A DNA stretch of 64,000 nucleotides from NCBI RefSeq assembly GCF_026151205.1, contig NC_087079.1, forward strand, positions 622,001 to 686,000, written 5' to 3'. The position numbers were made by a program, and so were the translations under genes. Source of the stretch: Bolinopsis microptera (taxonomy: Eukaryota > Ctenophora > Tentaculata > Lobata > Bolinopsidae). Below the pieces are notes generated by a model that did not search any database, was not told where the DNA came from, and was given only the letters and a program-made list of their open reading frames with translations. Each line of letters starts with the position of its first letter. The stretch's first letter is position 1. Below, piece by piece: positions 12,485 through 46,699 of this stretch.

Positions 12485-13080
12485 TTAGATTATTTTGCTT
12501 ATTATGTTTAATTTACTAATTTCGCTAATTATAATAATTTTGCTAATTATAATGAATCTATTAGTTCTACTAATTTTGCTAATTATATTAATTTTGCTAA
12601 TTACACTAATTTCGTTAATTACACTAATTTTGATAATTATACTAATTTCGTTAATTACACTACTTTTGATAATTACACTAATTTTGATAATTTCACTAAT
12701 TTTTCTAATTATACTAATTTTGCTAATTATACTAATTTTGCTAATTATACTAATTTTGCTAATTATACTAATTTTGCTAATCAACTAATTTTTCTAATCA
12801 ACTAATTTTGCTAATTATACTAATTTTGCTAATTATGTTGATTTTAATAATTATACTAATTCTGATAATTTAACTAAATATGCTAATTATATTAATAATG
12901 CTAGATTAACTAATTATACCAATTATACTAATTTTGCTAATTATACTTATCATATTGATCATACTAATTATGATAATTATACTTATTGTACTTATTATAC
13001 TGATTGCATTAATTACACTAATTATAATAATTATACCAATTTAAATACTTATTATACTAATTTAAATACTAATTATACTG
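12485..13080. repeat. 18-bp AT-rich minisatellite
   Basis: About 33 degenerate units of the type AATTATACTAATTTTGCT. The open frames on both strands are by-products of an in-frame 18-bp unit lacking stops and give low-complexity Leu/Ile or Ile/Ser peptides. Units decay toward the right end. Confidence 0.9.
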
Positions 13081-13670
13081 TTTACTCACCACACTGATTT
13101 TAATATGGATGCATACGGTGTTACTCCGACTCCTGCTCCAATTAAAACCGTAGTCTTGTACTTGAATATGTTCTGAGATCATAGAATGTAAGGTGAAACT
13201 CGTGAGGTTTAAGGTGTAAGGTTTCTCGTGAATAATATCTGATACATTCTTATCAATTATTCTTTGGTTGACTGGTTGGGCTATGAGTTTATTATAGGAT
13301 ATAAAGCAAGTCGAGTTTGCACAGAAAATGTGGACTAAGTTCCATCAACTGCTATCTTAAAGTTCAGCTCTACTCTCTTTCCCTCTTTGGTAGTTTTGTT
13401 TTTAGAATGACCGGCTACAGCTTTCAGTAGGGAAGCTGTATAAATAATTGGGTTACTGTTAGGCAATATGTTTAGTTTTCTTCAAACTATGTCTCCAAAA
13501 ACTAAACGAAAGCTTAAAAAGATAAACTGGAGAGAACAGGACATATTAATTGACACAACAGTACAATATACTACTAACACCAGGTAAACATCCCGGTAAT
13601 AACTCACCTGTCCAGTTACCCGATTTCCTGGTATGCACGGAGAGCTAGAGATAGTCCTCTTTAGGAGCTG
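13081..13670. other. Spacer between two minisatellites
   Basis: No coding or RNA feature recognised. Composition is more mixed than in the flanking AT array. Confidence 0.5.
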
Positions 13671-14525
13671 AAGTTAGGGTGAAGGGATGCCACTCAAATA
13701 TAGACAACTCACTACATTGCAGGAACACGTTCTGGGGACGGTGTAGTGGGTTAGGGTGAAGGGATGCCACTCAAATATAAACAACTCACTACATTGCAGG
13801 AACACGTACTGAGGAGGATGTAGTGGGTTAGGGTGAAGGGATGCCACTCAAATATAGACAACTCACTACATTGCAGGAACACGTACTGAGGAGGATGTAG
13901 TGGGTTAGGGTGAAGGGATGCCACTCAAATATAGACAACTCACTACATTGCAGGAACACGTACTGAAGAGGATGTAGTGGGTTAGGGTGAAGGGATGCCA
14001 CTCAAATATAGACAACTCATTACTTTGCAGGAACACGTACTGGGGAGGGTGTAGTGGGTTAGGGTGAAGGGATGCCACTCAAATATAGACAAATCACTAC
14101 ATTGCAGGAACACGTTCTGGGGACGGTGTAGTGGGTTAGGGTGAAGGGATGCCACTCAAATATAAACAACTCACTACATTGCAGGAACACGTACTGGGAA
14201 GGGTGTAGTGGGTTAGGGTGAAGGGATGCCACTCAAATATAGACAACTCACTACATTGCAGGAACACGTACTAGGGAGGGTGTAGTGGGTTAGGATGAAG
14301 GGACGCCGCTCAAATATAGACAACTCGCTACATTGCAGGAACACGTACTGGGGAGGGTGTAGTGGGTTAGGATGAAGGGATGCCACTCAAATATAGACAA
14401 CTCGCTACATTGCAGGAACACGTACTGGAGAGAATGTAGTGGGTTAGGGTGAAGGGATGCCACTCAAATATAAACAACTCACTACATTGCAGGAACACGT
14501 ACTGGGGAGTGTGTAGTGGGTTAGG

Positions 14526-14630
14526 TTGGAGGACTTCGCCGCTTCGACGCGCCGCGCGAACTAGCATTCTTGCTTCGCATCGAAGCATCGTCGATCGTTG
14601 ATCGTCGATCGTTGCTCTGCTTCGCGAAGG
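14526..14630. mobile_element. GC-rich insertion in the 77-bp array
   Basis: About 100 bp is inserted in one repeat unit. Its left part, including TTCGACGCGCCGCGCGAACT, matches the reverse complement of 48970-49005. The right part is a run of CGATCGTTGATCGTCGATCG-type direct repeats. The family is unknown. Confidence 0.5.
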
Positions 14631-14708
14631 GATGCCACTCAAATATAGACAACTCACTACATTGCAGGAACACGTACTGTGGAGGGTGTAGTGGATTAAG
14701 GTGTAGGG

Positions 14709-14791
14709 TTACCTGGGGACCTTAGGCTATTATGTTCATAAATAAATAAATAATAAAGATTCGGCGGAATGACAGGCTGAGCGCCGCCCAA
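14709..14791 (-). mobile_element. Short retroposon-like element, copy 1
   Basis: An 83-bp insertion inside one 77-bp unit, flanked by a 12-bp target duplication TAAGGTGTAGGG (14697-14708, 14792-14803). Its reverse complement contains CTCAGCCTGTCATTCCGCC and GGTCCCCAGG, as does copy 2 at 17914-17993, which has its own duplication. Variable-length duplications suggest target-primed retroposition. Confidence 0.7.
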
Positions 14792-15232
14792 TAAGGTGTA
14801 GGGATGCCACTCAAATATAGACAACTCACTACATTGCAGGAACACGTACTGGGGAGGATGTAGTGGGTTAGGGTGAAACTGAAGGGATGCCACTCAAATA
14901 TAGACAACTCATTACTTTGCAGGAACACGTACTGGCCGGGAGGGTGTAGTGGGTTAGGGTGAAGGGATGCCACTCAAATATAGGCAAATCACTACATTGC
15001 AGGAACACGTACTGGGGAGGGTGTAGTGCCAGTGGGTTTTTATTTTTATTTTTATCGAGAGGTCTGATATTGAGATGACTTGGCAGTAGTTTAGAAACTG
15101 TTAAAATAGCTTAAATAACTTGGATTGAGTATTAATCATTTATTCTGTATGATTCATGAACTATAACCATATTAACATGAATTAACTATAAATGTGACTA
15201 GTAGATTCGTCACCACTATCACTACGCGTCAT

Positions 15233-16336
15233 TTTTTTTTTTTTTTTTTTAAATGTTGGGGCACCCACTTTACCTCCCTATTGGGAGGCTACGTCCGTCA
15301 GTTAGTGACTAACGTCTATTGGGGTTCCTCTGGTTGTAGGTGTCAGTAGGTTTGGGTCACTTGGCATGGGCTAGTGATCCCGCCCCTCCAGAGGATAAAG
15401 CCTGGTGAGCGACGTTTCCCGTAAGGGAAACTGTCATAATGCTCGTTCACGGGAGAACACCACCCATGCCTGGATGTTCTCCCGGGTACTCGATAGAACA
15501 GGCTGCCCCCTGTCATTCTAGTGGGCTGACAGGAACCTACCAGGCATGCCTGAGCCTCCGATGGAATTCACCCATATCTTTGTTGTTTTTGTGTTATATC
15601 TTTGTCTTTGCGCGGCTCAATTTCCGCGCTATACTAAAGTGCTGATTCACGAATTTACATGCGATATTTGAATTTTGAGTAGACCCTTTTTTGTCGCAAT
15701 TTGGCAATTTCTTTGTTCACGTAATTATTGCTAATTTTACGTTTGCTGGTAATAATCTAAGTGCTATATCTCCAATAGCTGGCAGTTTGTCTGATTGTTA
15801 GATCCCCTCTAACTGGTAACGGCCCTAAGGCTGGCAGTTTGTTTGATTGTTAGATCCCCTCTAACTGGTAGCGGCCCTAAGGCGGCATGTGAGTGAATGA
15901 GTGAGTAATAAAGTGAGGTGTAGGAGAAGTGGGGAAGAAAACATGAATATGAAAGTATGGTACACTGTTGCCAGCTGACTCACCAGCACAATGCAAGTCC
16001 AAGAAGAAAGAAGGAGAGACACTGTCCGTTATCTGGGTGTGCCACCACCGACAGTGCTCCCACTTCTGTGGGGCCGAGGGTGTTGGCTCCAAGAACCAGC
16101 CGTGAGCGAACAGCGCCTGACCCCCTCTATGGTTAACTTTAGAATAACAGGACTATGCTTTTCTCCAGGCCAATCCGTTCAGTAACCAGCTGACCCAGCA
16201 CCACCTCTGATGGAAGATGTGGTTCGGATTGGACTTCGCTAGGATTTGTCAGTTTTTCTGTAGACACTAATGCTCCCTCGAGGAAAGACATGAGCCCCGG
16301 CGAAGCTGACCAAAAACGTGGCAGGGATTCTCACCC
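15233..16336 (-). mobile_element. 5'-truncated LINE or retroposon with poly-A tail
   Basis: A 1104-bp insertion flanked by a 13-bp target duplication CACTACGCGTCAT (15220-15232, 16337-16349). A T run at 15233-15250 is the poly-A tail of a minus-strand element. Internally, a segment of about 52 bp is tandemly duplicated (about 15779-15884). No intact reverse transcriptase frame is visible, so it is a truncated or non-autonomous copy. Confidence 0.75.
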
Positions 16337-16349
16337 CACTACGCGTCAT

Positions 16350-17900
16350 GTTGTGCTGTATTTCTCATCTGGCCAGCATGCTGTTTCCAGCCATTCTTCC
16401 TCATCCTTAGTTCCAGACAAGGTCCAGGATGCTCAATAGCCTTGTACACATCCGCCGGGTTGAACCGCCTTGACCACCGTACAATCTTGTAGCGCGATGC
16501 GTTACTGTGCCGCGCCGTGCACTCAATGATATGAGGCTTCTCTAGATCGGCAAGATGCGCTACTGTGCCGCGCCGAGCTGAGATGAATTGACATCGTCAA
16601 TTAACGTACAATCCGGTCAATAGTGTAGATTATCAGGGGCACTCCGACCCACCAATACGACTGACGATTTAATGTAAGAGACGAATGAAGTTTTCTGTGA
16701 AGAAAATATACAACAGTAATCTCATTACAGCATCTTTAAAATACTTAAATGCGACAAGGACCAATAATTGGTGAGATGAGGAACAATCGAAAAATTATCA
16801 GACACACTAGTCATTGAGTCACGACGAGACTAATATTTCCAAAAGAGCTAGACCACAGTTAAACCAACCTTGGAGTAGTTGACATAGCCAGGACCCTTAA
16901 AAGTTAGATCTTTACAGATGGTGGATTGGTGGTCCCCGGCCCGGCAGACACTGTTTTGTCGTGAGTGTCACAGACACCACTCCTTGCCCTCCCCAATCAT
17001 ACACTTTGGTCCTTGCAGTGATTTTATCATCTGACTGAATATAAACAAGAATTGCGCCGGTTAGCGGACACTAAATTTCCATCAACCGTAGTGATTGCTA
17101 TGCCTTGCTCTAACCAGAGCCCTCTCGCTTGCAGTAGCGCGCGACCGCCGCAGTACGCGTAGACACATGGCTATGTGAATGCTATGCCTTTTAAAATTTA
17201 AAATTTAAATTAACGATAGTTTCATGTTGGTCAAAATATTACCTTTTTGGAAAGATCAGTGTGTTTCGCCTAGGTGCCATATTTGATGGTGCGCGGCTTT
17301 TGAAGCAAAAGAAGCTGTAAAAGTACTTTAAAAGTTGCGTAATTTGACCAAATTCGTTGATTTTTGTCGTATTATTCGGATATATCTTCAGTTCCTTGAA
17401 TGAGATCATTCTTAAAATTGGCGACGATCTTCCAATAGGGCTTTTACAACTGTCCGAAAAGTTTGGTGGATATCGGAGTTGATATAGTGATCAAAATGGG
17501 GCAAAATACGCTGCTTTTAGCTGTAACATAATGTTTGATGGTTTGATATGCTTCAAATTTTTCAGACACTTTCCTTGTAAGTCTATGACTAAGCTTACCA
17601 ATTTTTGTTGTATTCGGAGGTCGGAAAGAATACTCAATATTTAATTGTTTGAAGAAAAGTGTGCTGGCCGAAATTAGCGCTAAAAAACCATCCTACAGTC
17701 GGCACGCGCGGCTCACTGTCGATGGCGCACTACCTAGTACTACTACTATACTAGTAGTATACTACTACTACTAGTCTTCTGAGCGGATCAATCATCAATG
17801 TAATTGTTATTTTTATGAAACAAGCTTAATCATAATGAATTACCAAGTGATAAAATTCAGTAAGTCAAAACTGAAAACAAATAAAATTATGATATCAGCT
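16350..17900. other. Gene-poor stretch with dispersed-repeat fragments
   Basis: No credible coding exon. A motif near 16490-16590 (TGTGCCGCGCCG, GCACTCAAT, CTTCTCT) recurs near 48345-48400, so at least part is dispersed repeat. A local palindrome of alternating ACTAGTAGT-type sequence lies near 17735-17775. Confidence 0.5.
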
Positions 17901-17913
17901 GATAAAGTCGCGG

Positions 17914-17993
17914 TTACTAATATTGGGCCGCGCTCAGCCTGTCATTCCGCCTAATCTTTATGTTTATAAAAATGATAGCCTGAGGTCCCCAGG
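17914..17993 (+). mobile_element. Short retroposon-like element, copy 2
   Basis: An 80-bp element flanked by an 11-bp target duplication TAAAGTCGCGG (17903-17913, 17994-18004). It shares CTCAGCCTGTCATTCCGCC and GGTCCCCAGG with copy 1 in opposite orientation. Confidence 0.7.
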
Positions 17994-18060
17994 TAAAGTC
18001 GCGGCTGATTATTTAATAGTTTGGTAAACAGCGATCACATAATTAAAACAGATGTTACTT

Positions 18061-18158
18061 TTGTCATACGTTGTATGACCCGCCGCGCACGAGTGCGCGG
18101 CTCCCCTGTATCGTAGAAACTATAGTGAAGCGACAGTGGGGGTCACCACGTGATACAA
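18061..18158. mobile_element. hAT-like MITE copy 2
   Basis: A 98-bp element with terminal repeats TTGTCATACGTTG and, reversed at the other end, TTGTATCACGTGG. It is flanked by an 8-bp duplication TGTTACTT (18053-18060, 18159-18166). Same family as 6016-6123. Confidence 0.75.
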
Positions 18159-18169
18159 TGTTACTTTAC

Positions 18170-19105
18170 ATTTACATTCAATGAGCAAATAAGATTGCGG
18201 CATTCTTTTAAAGTATCTTATAGTTATATCAAATCAAAGGCTCGATAGTCGATGGTGCTGTAAAGTGAAGATGTGTCGAGTAAGCATCAAAATTTATTAG
18301 TTTATGTTAGATACAAATAATAACTAAGATGAGAGAGATTATTAAACAGTCAATAAAGTTGGCATACGATACAATAGTTATATGACGTGACATTGCGCAT
18401 TGTTAACACAAAACAAAACCGCGCAAAATATGAAGTGGTACGTCTACAACCAAACCACAAATCGACGTGACGGCGACACGTTTTGGAATCAACATCAAGA
18501 ATACATCTAATGATGCTACTATCAATATCATATTATGTAAATGTTCAGGGCCCTTCTGTAAAAACATTAAGAATCATGCATCTCATTTCTCCCAATGCCA
18601 ATTCTCTAATCTAAAATAACCGATCCAAACTATTTAAGGGGTTAGGGGTGGGTTGGGTTGTGGGTTGGGTTTTTAAAAAGTATTGTATGATATAATCTAT
18701 TTCATTAAAAAGTTAACAAATTATTAACATTATGATATTTTATGCACGCTGTATTTTATTATTGCACAATCATCTCTATTACTATATATCTTACATTTAT
18801 ATGTGTTGATTGTATGAAATGTTTTGTCAGGGACCATATTTTGTAGGTGTAATTTTTGCACGAACTACGTTCTGGTTTCCCGTCATTATAGTACATAGAA
18901 ATCACTTTTTGACCGTGTTATTTTCATGCAATTACTATGAAAAGATTTTCAATTTTTATAGGCGAGTGATTTAGTTGGATTTTTGACCGTAGAAAAAATA
19001 TGTTGGATTGTTTCCTAAATTAATTATCAAACAGTTCAGCTAATACACTATTCTAAATTAAAATAAATGGACAGAGATAATTAGACAATTCCACTTTCAA
19101 ACAAA
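18170..19105. other. Intergenic DNA downstream of the oxidoreductase
   Basis: No gene recognised. A G/T-rich stretch with TTAGGGG and TGGGTTGGG motifs lies at 18636-18672. The part closest to the gene (about 18960-19105) is copied in degenerate form at 23500-23690. Confidence 0.5.
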
Positions 19106-19106
19106 T

Positions 19107-20586
19107 TTACTTTTTGTAAACAATTCTAAAATCGATTTCATCTAAATCGTAATCCCACTCCCCCTTCACAATGCTATTGGCACAAATTTTCCCAATTTCA
19201 AGTCCCATTTTTGCCGAAGCCCCATTGCCGCCAGCCGCCACCAGAACATTTTCAGAATCAAACCCAATATACTGTTTACCCGTTTTAGTGAGTGATATGA
19301 CACAGTGGTCTAGCTGCACTGAGACGGGAACTATTGAGGGGAACATCTGTTTGAAATGTTTAGTGAAGTGATCCCTAGCGGGAGTATAATCCTCCATACA
19401 GTACCAATCTTTAACCTCCTCCAGCGTCCCCAAACTCTGTTCGAACCCCTCCGCAGGGTAGTTCACAGTGTGTCCTAGTTTTATGTAATATTTACCGTTT
19501 GGGTATTGGATTGGAGGTAGGATGTAGAGATAGACATCTCCGTTCTTTGGATCGTATCGATAGTTCATTGACGGGAAATCTTTAGTCAGTTGGTAATCCT
19601 GTTCACTTACTTCAAACTTCATGACAGAGTGGCCAATCAACTCCAGTTGGAGAGGTTTTTGAAGGGGGAAATCGAAAAAGTTTGTGAAGGAGCCACATGC
19701 GAGGACAATCTTTTTACTGTTGATTATCGTGTCATCAGCAAGTTTTATCTGGAACATGTCACCTATCTTGTGAATACTAGTTGCTACGATGTCTTTGTAG
19801 TGAACCCCATTATTACTAGCAACTACTTGAGCAGCTCTTACAAGGTTCCTTATACTCAGATATCCACTCAGCTTCCCAACCAACCTTCCTGTAAAGTTTT
19901 TCGGGGGAACAAAATAACTCCATTTTTCGCTGGCACACTTTTCATCCAAAATCTCGTAATCAATGCCATTCTTGTCACAAAATTCGTCACCATATTTCAC
20001 CTCGATAGCGAACGCTCCGATTAGAACACCCACAATACCGTATCCTACTTCGGAGAAGATCTTGAGCCCAGACTCTCTCTCCAACTGGTTGAACTTGAGA
20101 GTGCTGCGGTACGCTAGCAACTGGTCCGTTTGAACATCTGATACGACTCGTGTTATCCTGCCTTCGTCGTAGTGGCATCCGAACACTGCTTCCTTCCTGC
20201 TCTTCTTTTCTGGTTCTCCTGCAATTTTACATCAGATGATTTCAGTTCTGTATATTGTTGAGATTTTTTCAATTTTTTAAAACAATCCAAAAGGTTATTG
20301 GAGGGGTAAGTGTATTAATACTCTAGAATTTGTTTTCTGTTATTTAAAAAAAATTAGGAATAAAATTTAAAATAAAAATCTGAATGAGGCAGCCGCAATC
20401 AATTATCATATATATAATATGAAAATGAAATGTATACATTTACTAACCAGGTCCCACCAGACAGATATCCAAGTCCGGGAATTTAGAGAGTTGGTATGCA
20501 GTACACGAGCCAAACACTCCCGCACCCACAACACAAACATCGTACGAAATATCTGATCCAGGAGACTTTACTTTCTTTTGACACAT
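19107..20586 (-). CDS. FAD-dependent oxidoreductase, DAO-type
   Basis: Two exons: 20448-20586 (ATG, 46 codons plus 1 nt) and 19107-20218, giving 416 residues. The donor (CCTG/GTTAGT) and acceptor (TTGCAG) agree in phase 1. The N-terminus carries a Rossmann dinucleotide-binding motif, VVGAGVFGSCTAYQLSK at about residues 17-33. The C-terminus carries AAGGNGASAKMGLEIGK, the usual second FAD-contact region of D-amino-acid oxidase/sarcosine-oxidase-like flavoproteins. These enzymes oxidise amines or amino acids at flavin; the substrate cannot be told here. No clear mitochondrial presequence is visible, and the C-terminal YKK does not look like a peroxisomal SKL signal. Length suits the family. A broken copy of the 3' end lies at 23325-23700. 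Confidence 0.85.
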
Positions 20587-20855
20587 GATTTTCTGATGAA
20601 TTAAACAGGAATTAAACATGAAATGACCAAGGAGAACACTAACGAACTCGTCTTGGTAATACAGAAATTCATAAAGACGATCAGAACTCTAAAAATCGAG
20701 AGAATGCTATTTTAAAAAATTTTAAAAATTTAAAAATTAGCCGCGTTACAATTTCAGTTTCACGAAAAAAAAAGATCGAATATAATAATTTAAATACGAG
20801 TAAAAAAGTCATGGAGATGAGTTAATGACGATGAGTAGGAGATGAGAGGTGATTA

Positions 20856-21239
20856 CTAGGACTTCTTTTCAGGAGGATGTCGAAGGAGAAAGGATTCTGT
20901 GAGGTACGTTCCAAATTCTGTTGCATGGAGTGAGTTCATGATGGCCCCATATTCTTTGAGCATTATGAGGCTTTTAAGGTTGTCTGAGAGGTTAAAGCGG
21001 AGGGAGTTGTAGCTGGGGCATTTATTCATGACGTGGTCCTCGGTTTCAAGGATAGGTGTTTCAAAGAACGGTAGTTCTTCGAAGAACCGCATGACGTCGG
21101 TGTCTGAGGAGCAGCAAAAAATGTTTGATGTGAAGTTTGAGATGACGAGATCTTCACTTTTATTTACGTTATATTCCAAATCACATAGGCCTTTGTCATG
21201 ACATGACAACAGATCAAACAAATAAGCAACTGGGAACAA
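20856..21239 (-). pseudogene. Non-LTR retrotransposon ORF2 C-terminal fragment
   Basis: A 127-residue open frame contains ETEDHVMNKCPSYNSLRFNL, the ETxxHxxxxCPxYxxLR motif found near the C-terminus of many LINE ORF2 proteins after the reverse transcriptase. Upstream RT motifs are absent, so it is a 5'-truncated remnant, not a host gene. A nearby sequence (about 21258-21300) is repeated at 22632-22680. Confidence 0.6.
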
Positions 21240-21880
21240 CCACCGAACTATAGTCTAATTTGTTTTATCTCTTAAATAGGCCATGTGATTGTTGAACGGG
21301 TAGGTAAACTGGTACAAATGACATTTGTGATAGATTATAATAAGTTATTAGCCCTGATCGACCTGTTGTTTTAACTCTAATGATGGATGTTTTTATAATC
21401 TGATTGCTTATTAAGAGTAATTTTAGTCTTAATTTAGCTGTAAACCCGCCGATGCGGAATAGTGTAACTTCGTTTAGCTTGGATTTCTTGTTAAGATGAT
21501 CTGGAAAGTTTGTCTAGAAAAACAGACGAATAGTGGCGGCTGAGGAAATAGACCTAGTATTTTAAAACAGGATGCAGGATAGTTGGCATATGATGCGGTT
21601 GGTTTGGGATAGCTTTTGCATTGGGGTATGGACAGTTGGCGGCATCAATTATGGCATTTGCATTGGACCTTGGAGGGACGTTGGGCGTTGCATGGTCCGA
21701 TGAGTTTCCCAAATGATTGATGGGAGTTGGCTCCAAGACTCCGTCATTTTGGAGTCCATTTGAGATATCATTCCATCTTTAAGGTTTTCTAAGCATATCT
21801 TTTAAAAAGCACCGGCTTTTTCAGGCTTTGTGTCGTCTTAGATTTTCGACAGTGTGCGGATATGCAAACTGTAGACTGAG
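21240..21880. other. Spacer without recognised gene
   Basis: Short frames only. A TTTATCTCTTAAATAGGCCA motif at 21267 recurs at 22642, indicating a local duplication. Confidence 0.5.
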
Positions 21881-21885
21881 TAGTA

Positions 21886-22072
21886 CAGTAAAACCCCGAT
21901 TAGATATAGTAATAGTATATACCGCGCCCCAATTTACCGCAAACCCCGATTTACCGCGGCCATTTTCTTTCCCCCAAATAGGGCTAAACATACATAATGT
22001 AAACCAAACAAAACCCCGATGTACCGCGGATGTTTCTTTTCCTCCAAACTCCGCGGTGAATCGCTTTTACTG
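21886..22072. mobile_element. TA-flanked MITE with CAGTAAAA termini
   Basis: A 187-bp element: left end CAGTAAAACCCCGATT, right end reversed CAGTAAAAGCGATT, flanked by TA on both sides (21884-21885, 22073-22074). The interior repeats CCCCGAT and TACCGCGG. Short inverted termini plus a TA duplication fit a non-autonomous Tc1/mariner/pogo element. Confidence 0.65.
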
Positions 22073-22079
22073 TAAAAGC

Positions 22080-23320
22080 TTTTCAGGGTCACCGGTCATA
22101 GGAGTTAAAAGGGGCCCACTGTCCTATACTATTTTGGTTGTTATGTCTTCATGGTCTATCCTGTAAGTGTAATTGCTCCTGTTGTTGTTGCCGCAGAGAA
22201 TTCTGTCTGTCGATTGCTGCCATCGCCATACAAACAGTTTTTCTGTTAGAAAAAAAGACTAGCAAATGCATGACTACAAATGAATTTACCGATAGGCGTG
22301 AGCAAATATTAGTTGATGTGGTAGTAGTGTCATGTCTCAGAAGCGGCTCTGTCGTGTCTTTGTGTGACTTACAGCTCGCTGGTATTTTTATTTATAAGAA
22401 CAATGGAAATTACCCGTTGCAGCCTAGCGATGCACAAATTGCTTGTTCAATAATTAATTTTAGCTGCCTGAAAAGAATATTTGAAAATAATGTTTTATTG
22501 TGTGTGAGAAGATTGCATTCATCTTTTAAGAAGACAGTTAATTAGACCCTGCTAGGACACCACGCTTTACGTGATCTATTATTACTATATGAGAGTCTTT
22601 GTTCCAGATTCAGCTACACCAGAGACAACATATAATTTATTTTATCTCTTAAATAGGCCATGTCATGTCATCGTTGAACGGGTGAGATACATTATAATTA
22701 TATTTAGCTATTAGCAAAATTTATCCAACCAAGACAGATCATGACGAAGGGTGGTTCAAGAAATAAAATGGAAAAACCGACAAGAGTTTGAAGGTTGAGA
22801 AAGTTGTAAAACTAGAAGGGTCTGTTGCTTAATTCTCAATGCTTAGTCGTACGTAGCATATTCAGTATGATTATAAATAGGACGGCTTCGTTGCACCCCT
22901 GACTTTTTAACTAAAAGATAAGAGACGTATATATTAGGACATTTGTAATCTGATAAAATTTAAAGTTTTGGTGTGTGAATTAAAGCTTGGTGTGAGAATA
23001 AGTGTGGAAATAAAAGAGATTCATTTTATTACATCATATATCTTAATTAAGTGACAGTAAGTATTATTATTTTAACTACAGATTATATTATTTCAGTTAG
23101 TATTGACATGAATGTTACGATTTCAGTTTATTTATATATTATATTGTCAATAAACCGGTTTCAAAGCCCTTAAGGGCGGCCCTCGGGTCTTTAAAACAAA
23201 CTTTAGTCTTTTATACCATAGTAGCACAAAGTGAGCTATCAGTTTCGCGACGATAATTATATGACATGAAAAAGTGAATATACTGTAAAAGGTTATTAAA
23301 TATGATAATAGTTGTCACTC
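22080..23320. other. Intergenic stretch, no supported gene
   Basis: A 135-codon open frame (22138-22545) has no family resemblance that I recognise, starts in a Cys-rich low-complexity stretch and has no splice context. I do not call it. The rest is AT-rich. Confidence 0.4.
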
Positions 23321-23324
23321 ACTA

Positions 23325-23700
23325 AAACGGGCAAACAGTAAATTGGGTTTGATTCTGAAAATATTTTGGTGGAAACAGGGCTTCAGCAAAAATGGGACTT
23401 GAGATTGGGAACATTTGTCCAATAGCATTGTGAAGGGGGAATGGGATTAGGATTTAGATGAAATCGATTTTAGGATTGTTTATAAAAAGTAAATCTGTTT
23501 GAAACTGGAATCATTGCTCACAGTCGAGTCACACTGTTGACTGTGCACTGTCCATTTATTTAGAAAACGTGTATTAGTTAAATTAATTAGTTTTACTTTT
23601 GGGGGAAGAAAAAAAAACCAACATACTTTTTTTTTCTACGGTCCAGTTAAATCACTCGCCAAGAATTTGAATTTTACCATCTTTAGTTTAGAACTTTTTA
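23325..23700 (+). pseudogene. Degenerate copy of oxidoreductase 3' end
   Basis: On the plus strand this region parallels the last ~50 codons and 3' flank of the minus-strand oxidoreductase: ACGGGCAAACAGTAAATTGG (parent ACGGGTAAACAGTATATTGG), then GGGTTTGATTCTGAAAATAT, an indel-damaged glycine-rich segment, and a match through the LDEIDFRIVYKK codons to the stop. The copy has an in-frame TAA in place of TAT, a deletion after the GGTGG region, and a partly conserved 3' flank. It is in inverted orientation about 2.7 kb from the parent gene's ATG end. Confidence 0.8.
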
Positions 23701-23957
23701 TCCTTGCGGAACGGAATTTCCGAAAACTGAGATTGTTCCCAAAGATCAAATTAATTCAGAAATAAGCGTTGTTTGATGATATAATTAATAAATAAACGTG
23801 TAAATATTTATCATAAACAACATCTGGTAATTTAAAAACGCAATTCTTGTATCCCAAATTCAACGATTTAAATAACATTCTTTCAGCAGACAACATTTCA
23901 ACAAACACTGAAGAGCACTTGCTGTATCTCAATCCAAAATTTAGTCTGAGGAAGTCT

Positions 23958-46498
<22,541 letters not shown>

Positions 46499-46699
46499 TA
46501 TATTGTTTTGATATTAACTCAGAGCGTTTTACTGATGTACTTTAGTGTTCACTAAAATCAATTGCATGCAAGTTTACAAAATAGAGTGTATAATATTATT
46601 TACAAATGAGGGCACCAAAACACATAGAATAAGTGCAAATACAACTTTTCTTCATCATCGTAGAATGATAGTAGAATAGAATGGAATTGTAGTCTATAG

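Larger units (their letters stand above)
13672..15030. repeat. 77-bp minisatellite
   Basis: About 15 units contain GAAGGGATGCCACTCAAATA and GCAGGAACACGTACTG. Units are highly similar. Two are interrupted by foreign DNA: about 14526-14630 (GC-rich, related to the reverse complement of 48970-49010) and 14709-14791 (short retroposon-like element). Confidence 0.9.

Noticed and set aside
12485-12788. Leu/Ile-rich membrane protein or Ile/Ser/Lys protein
   Set aside because: Opposite-strand readings of an 18-bp AT minisatellite.
14367-14973. Minus-strand frames in the 77-bp array ([10 protein letters not shown] repeats)
   Set aside because: Repeat-derived; frames break at every insertion and have no conserved features.
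22138-22545. 135-codon open frame as a gene
   Set aside because: No family resemblance, low-complexity start, no splice sites or conserved motif.
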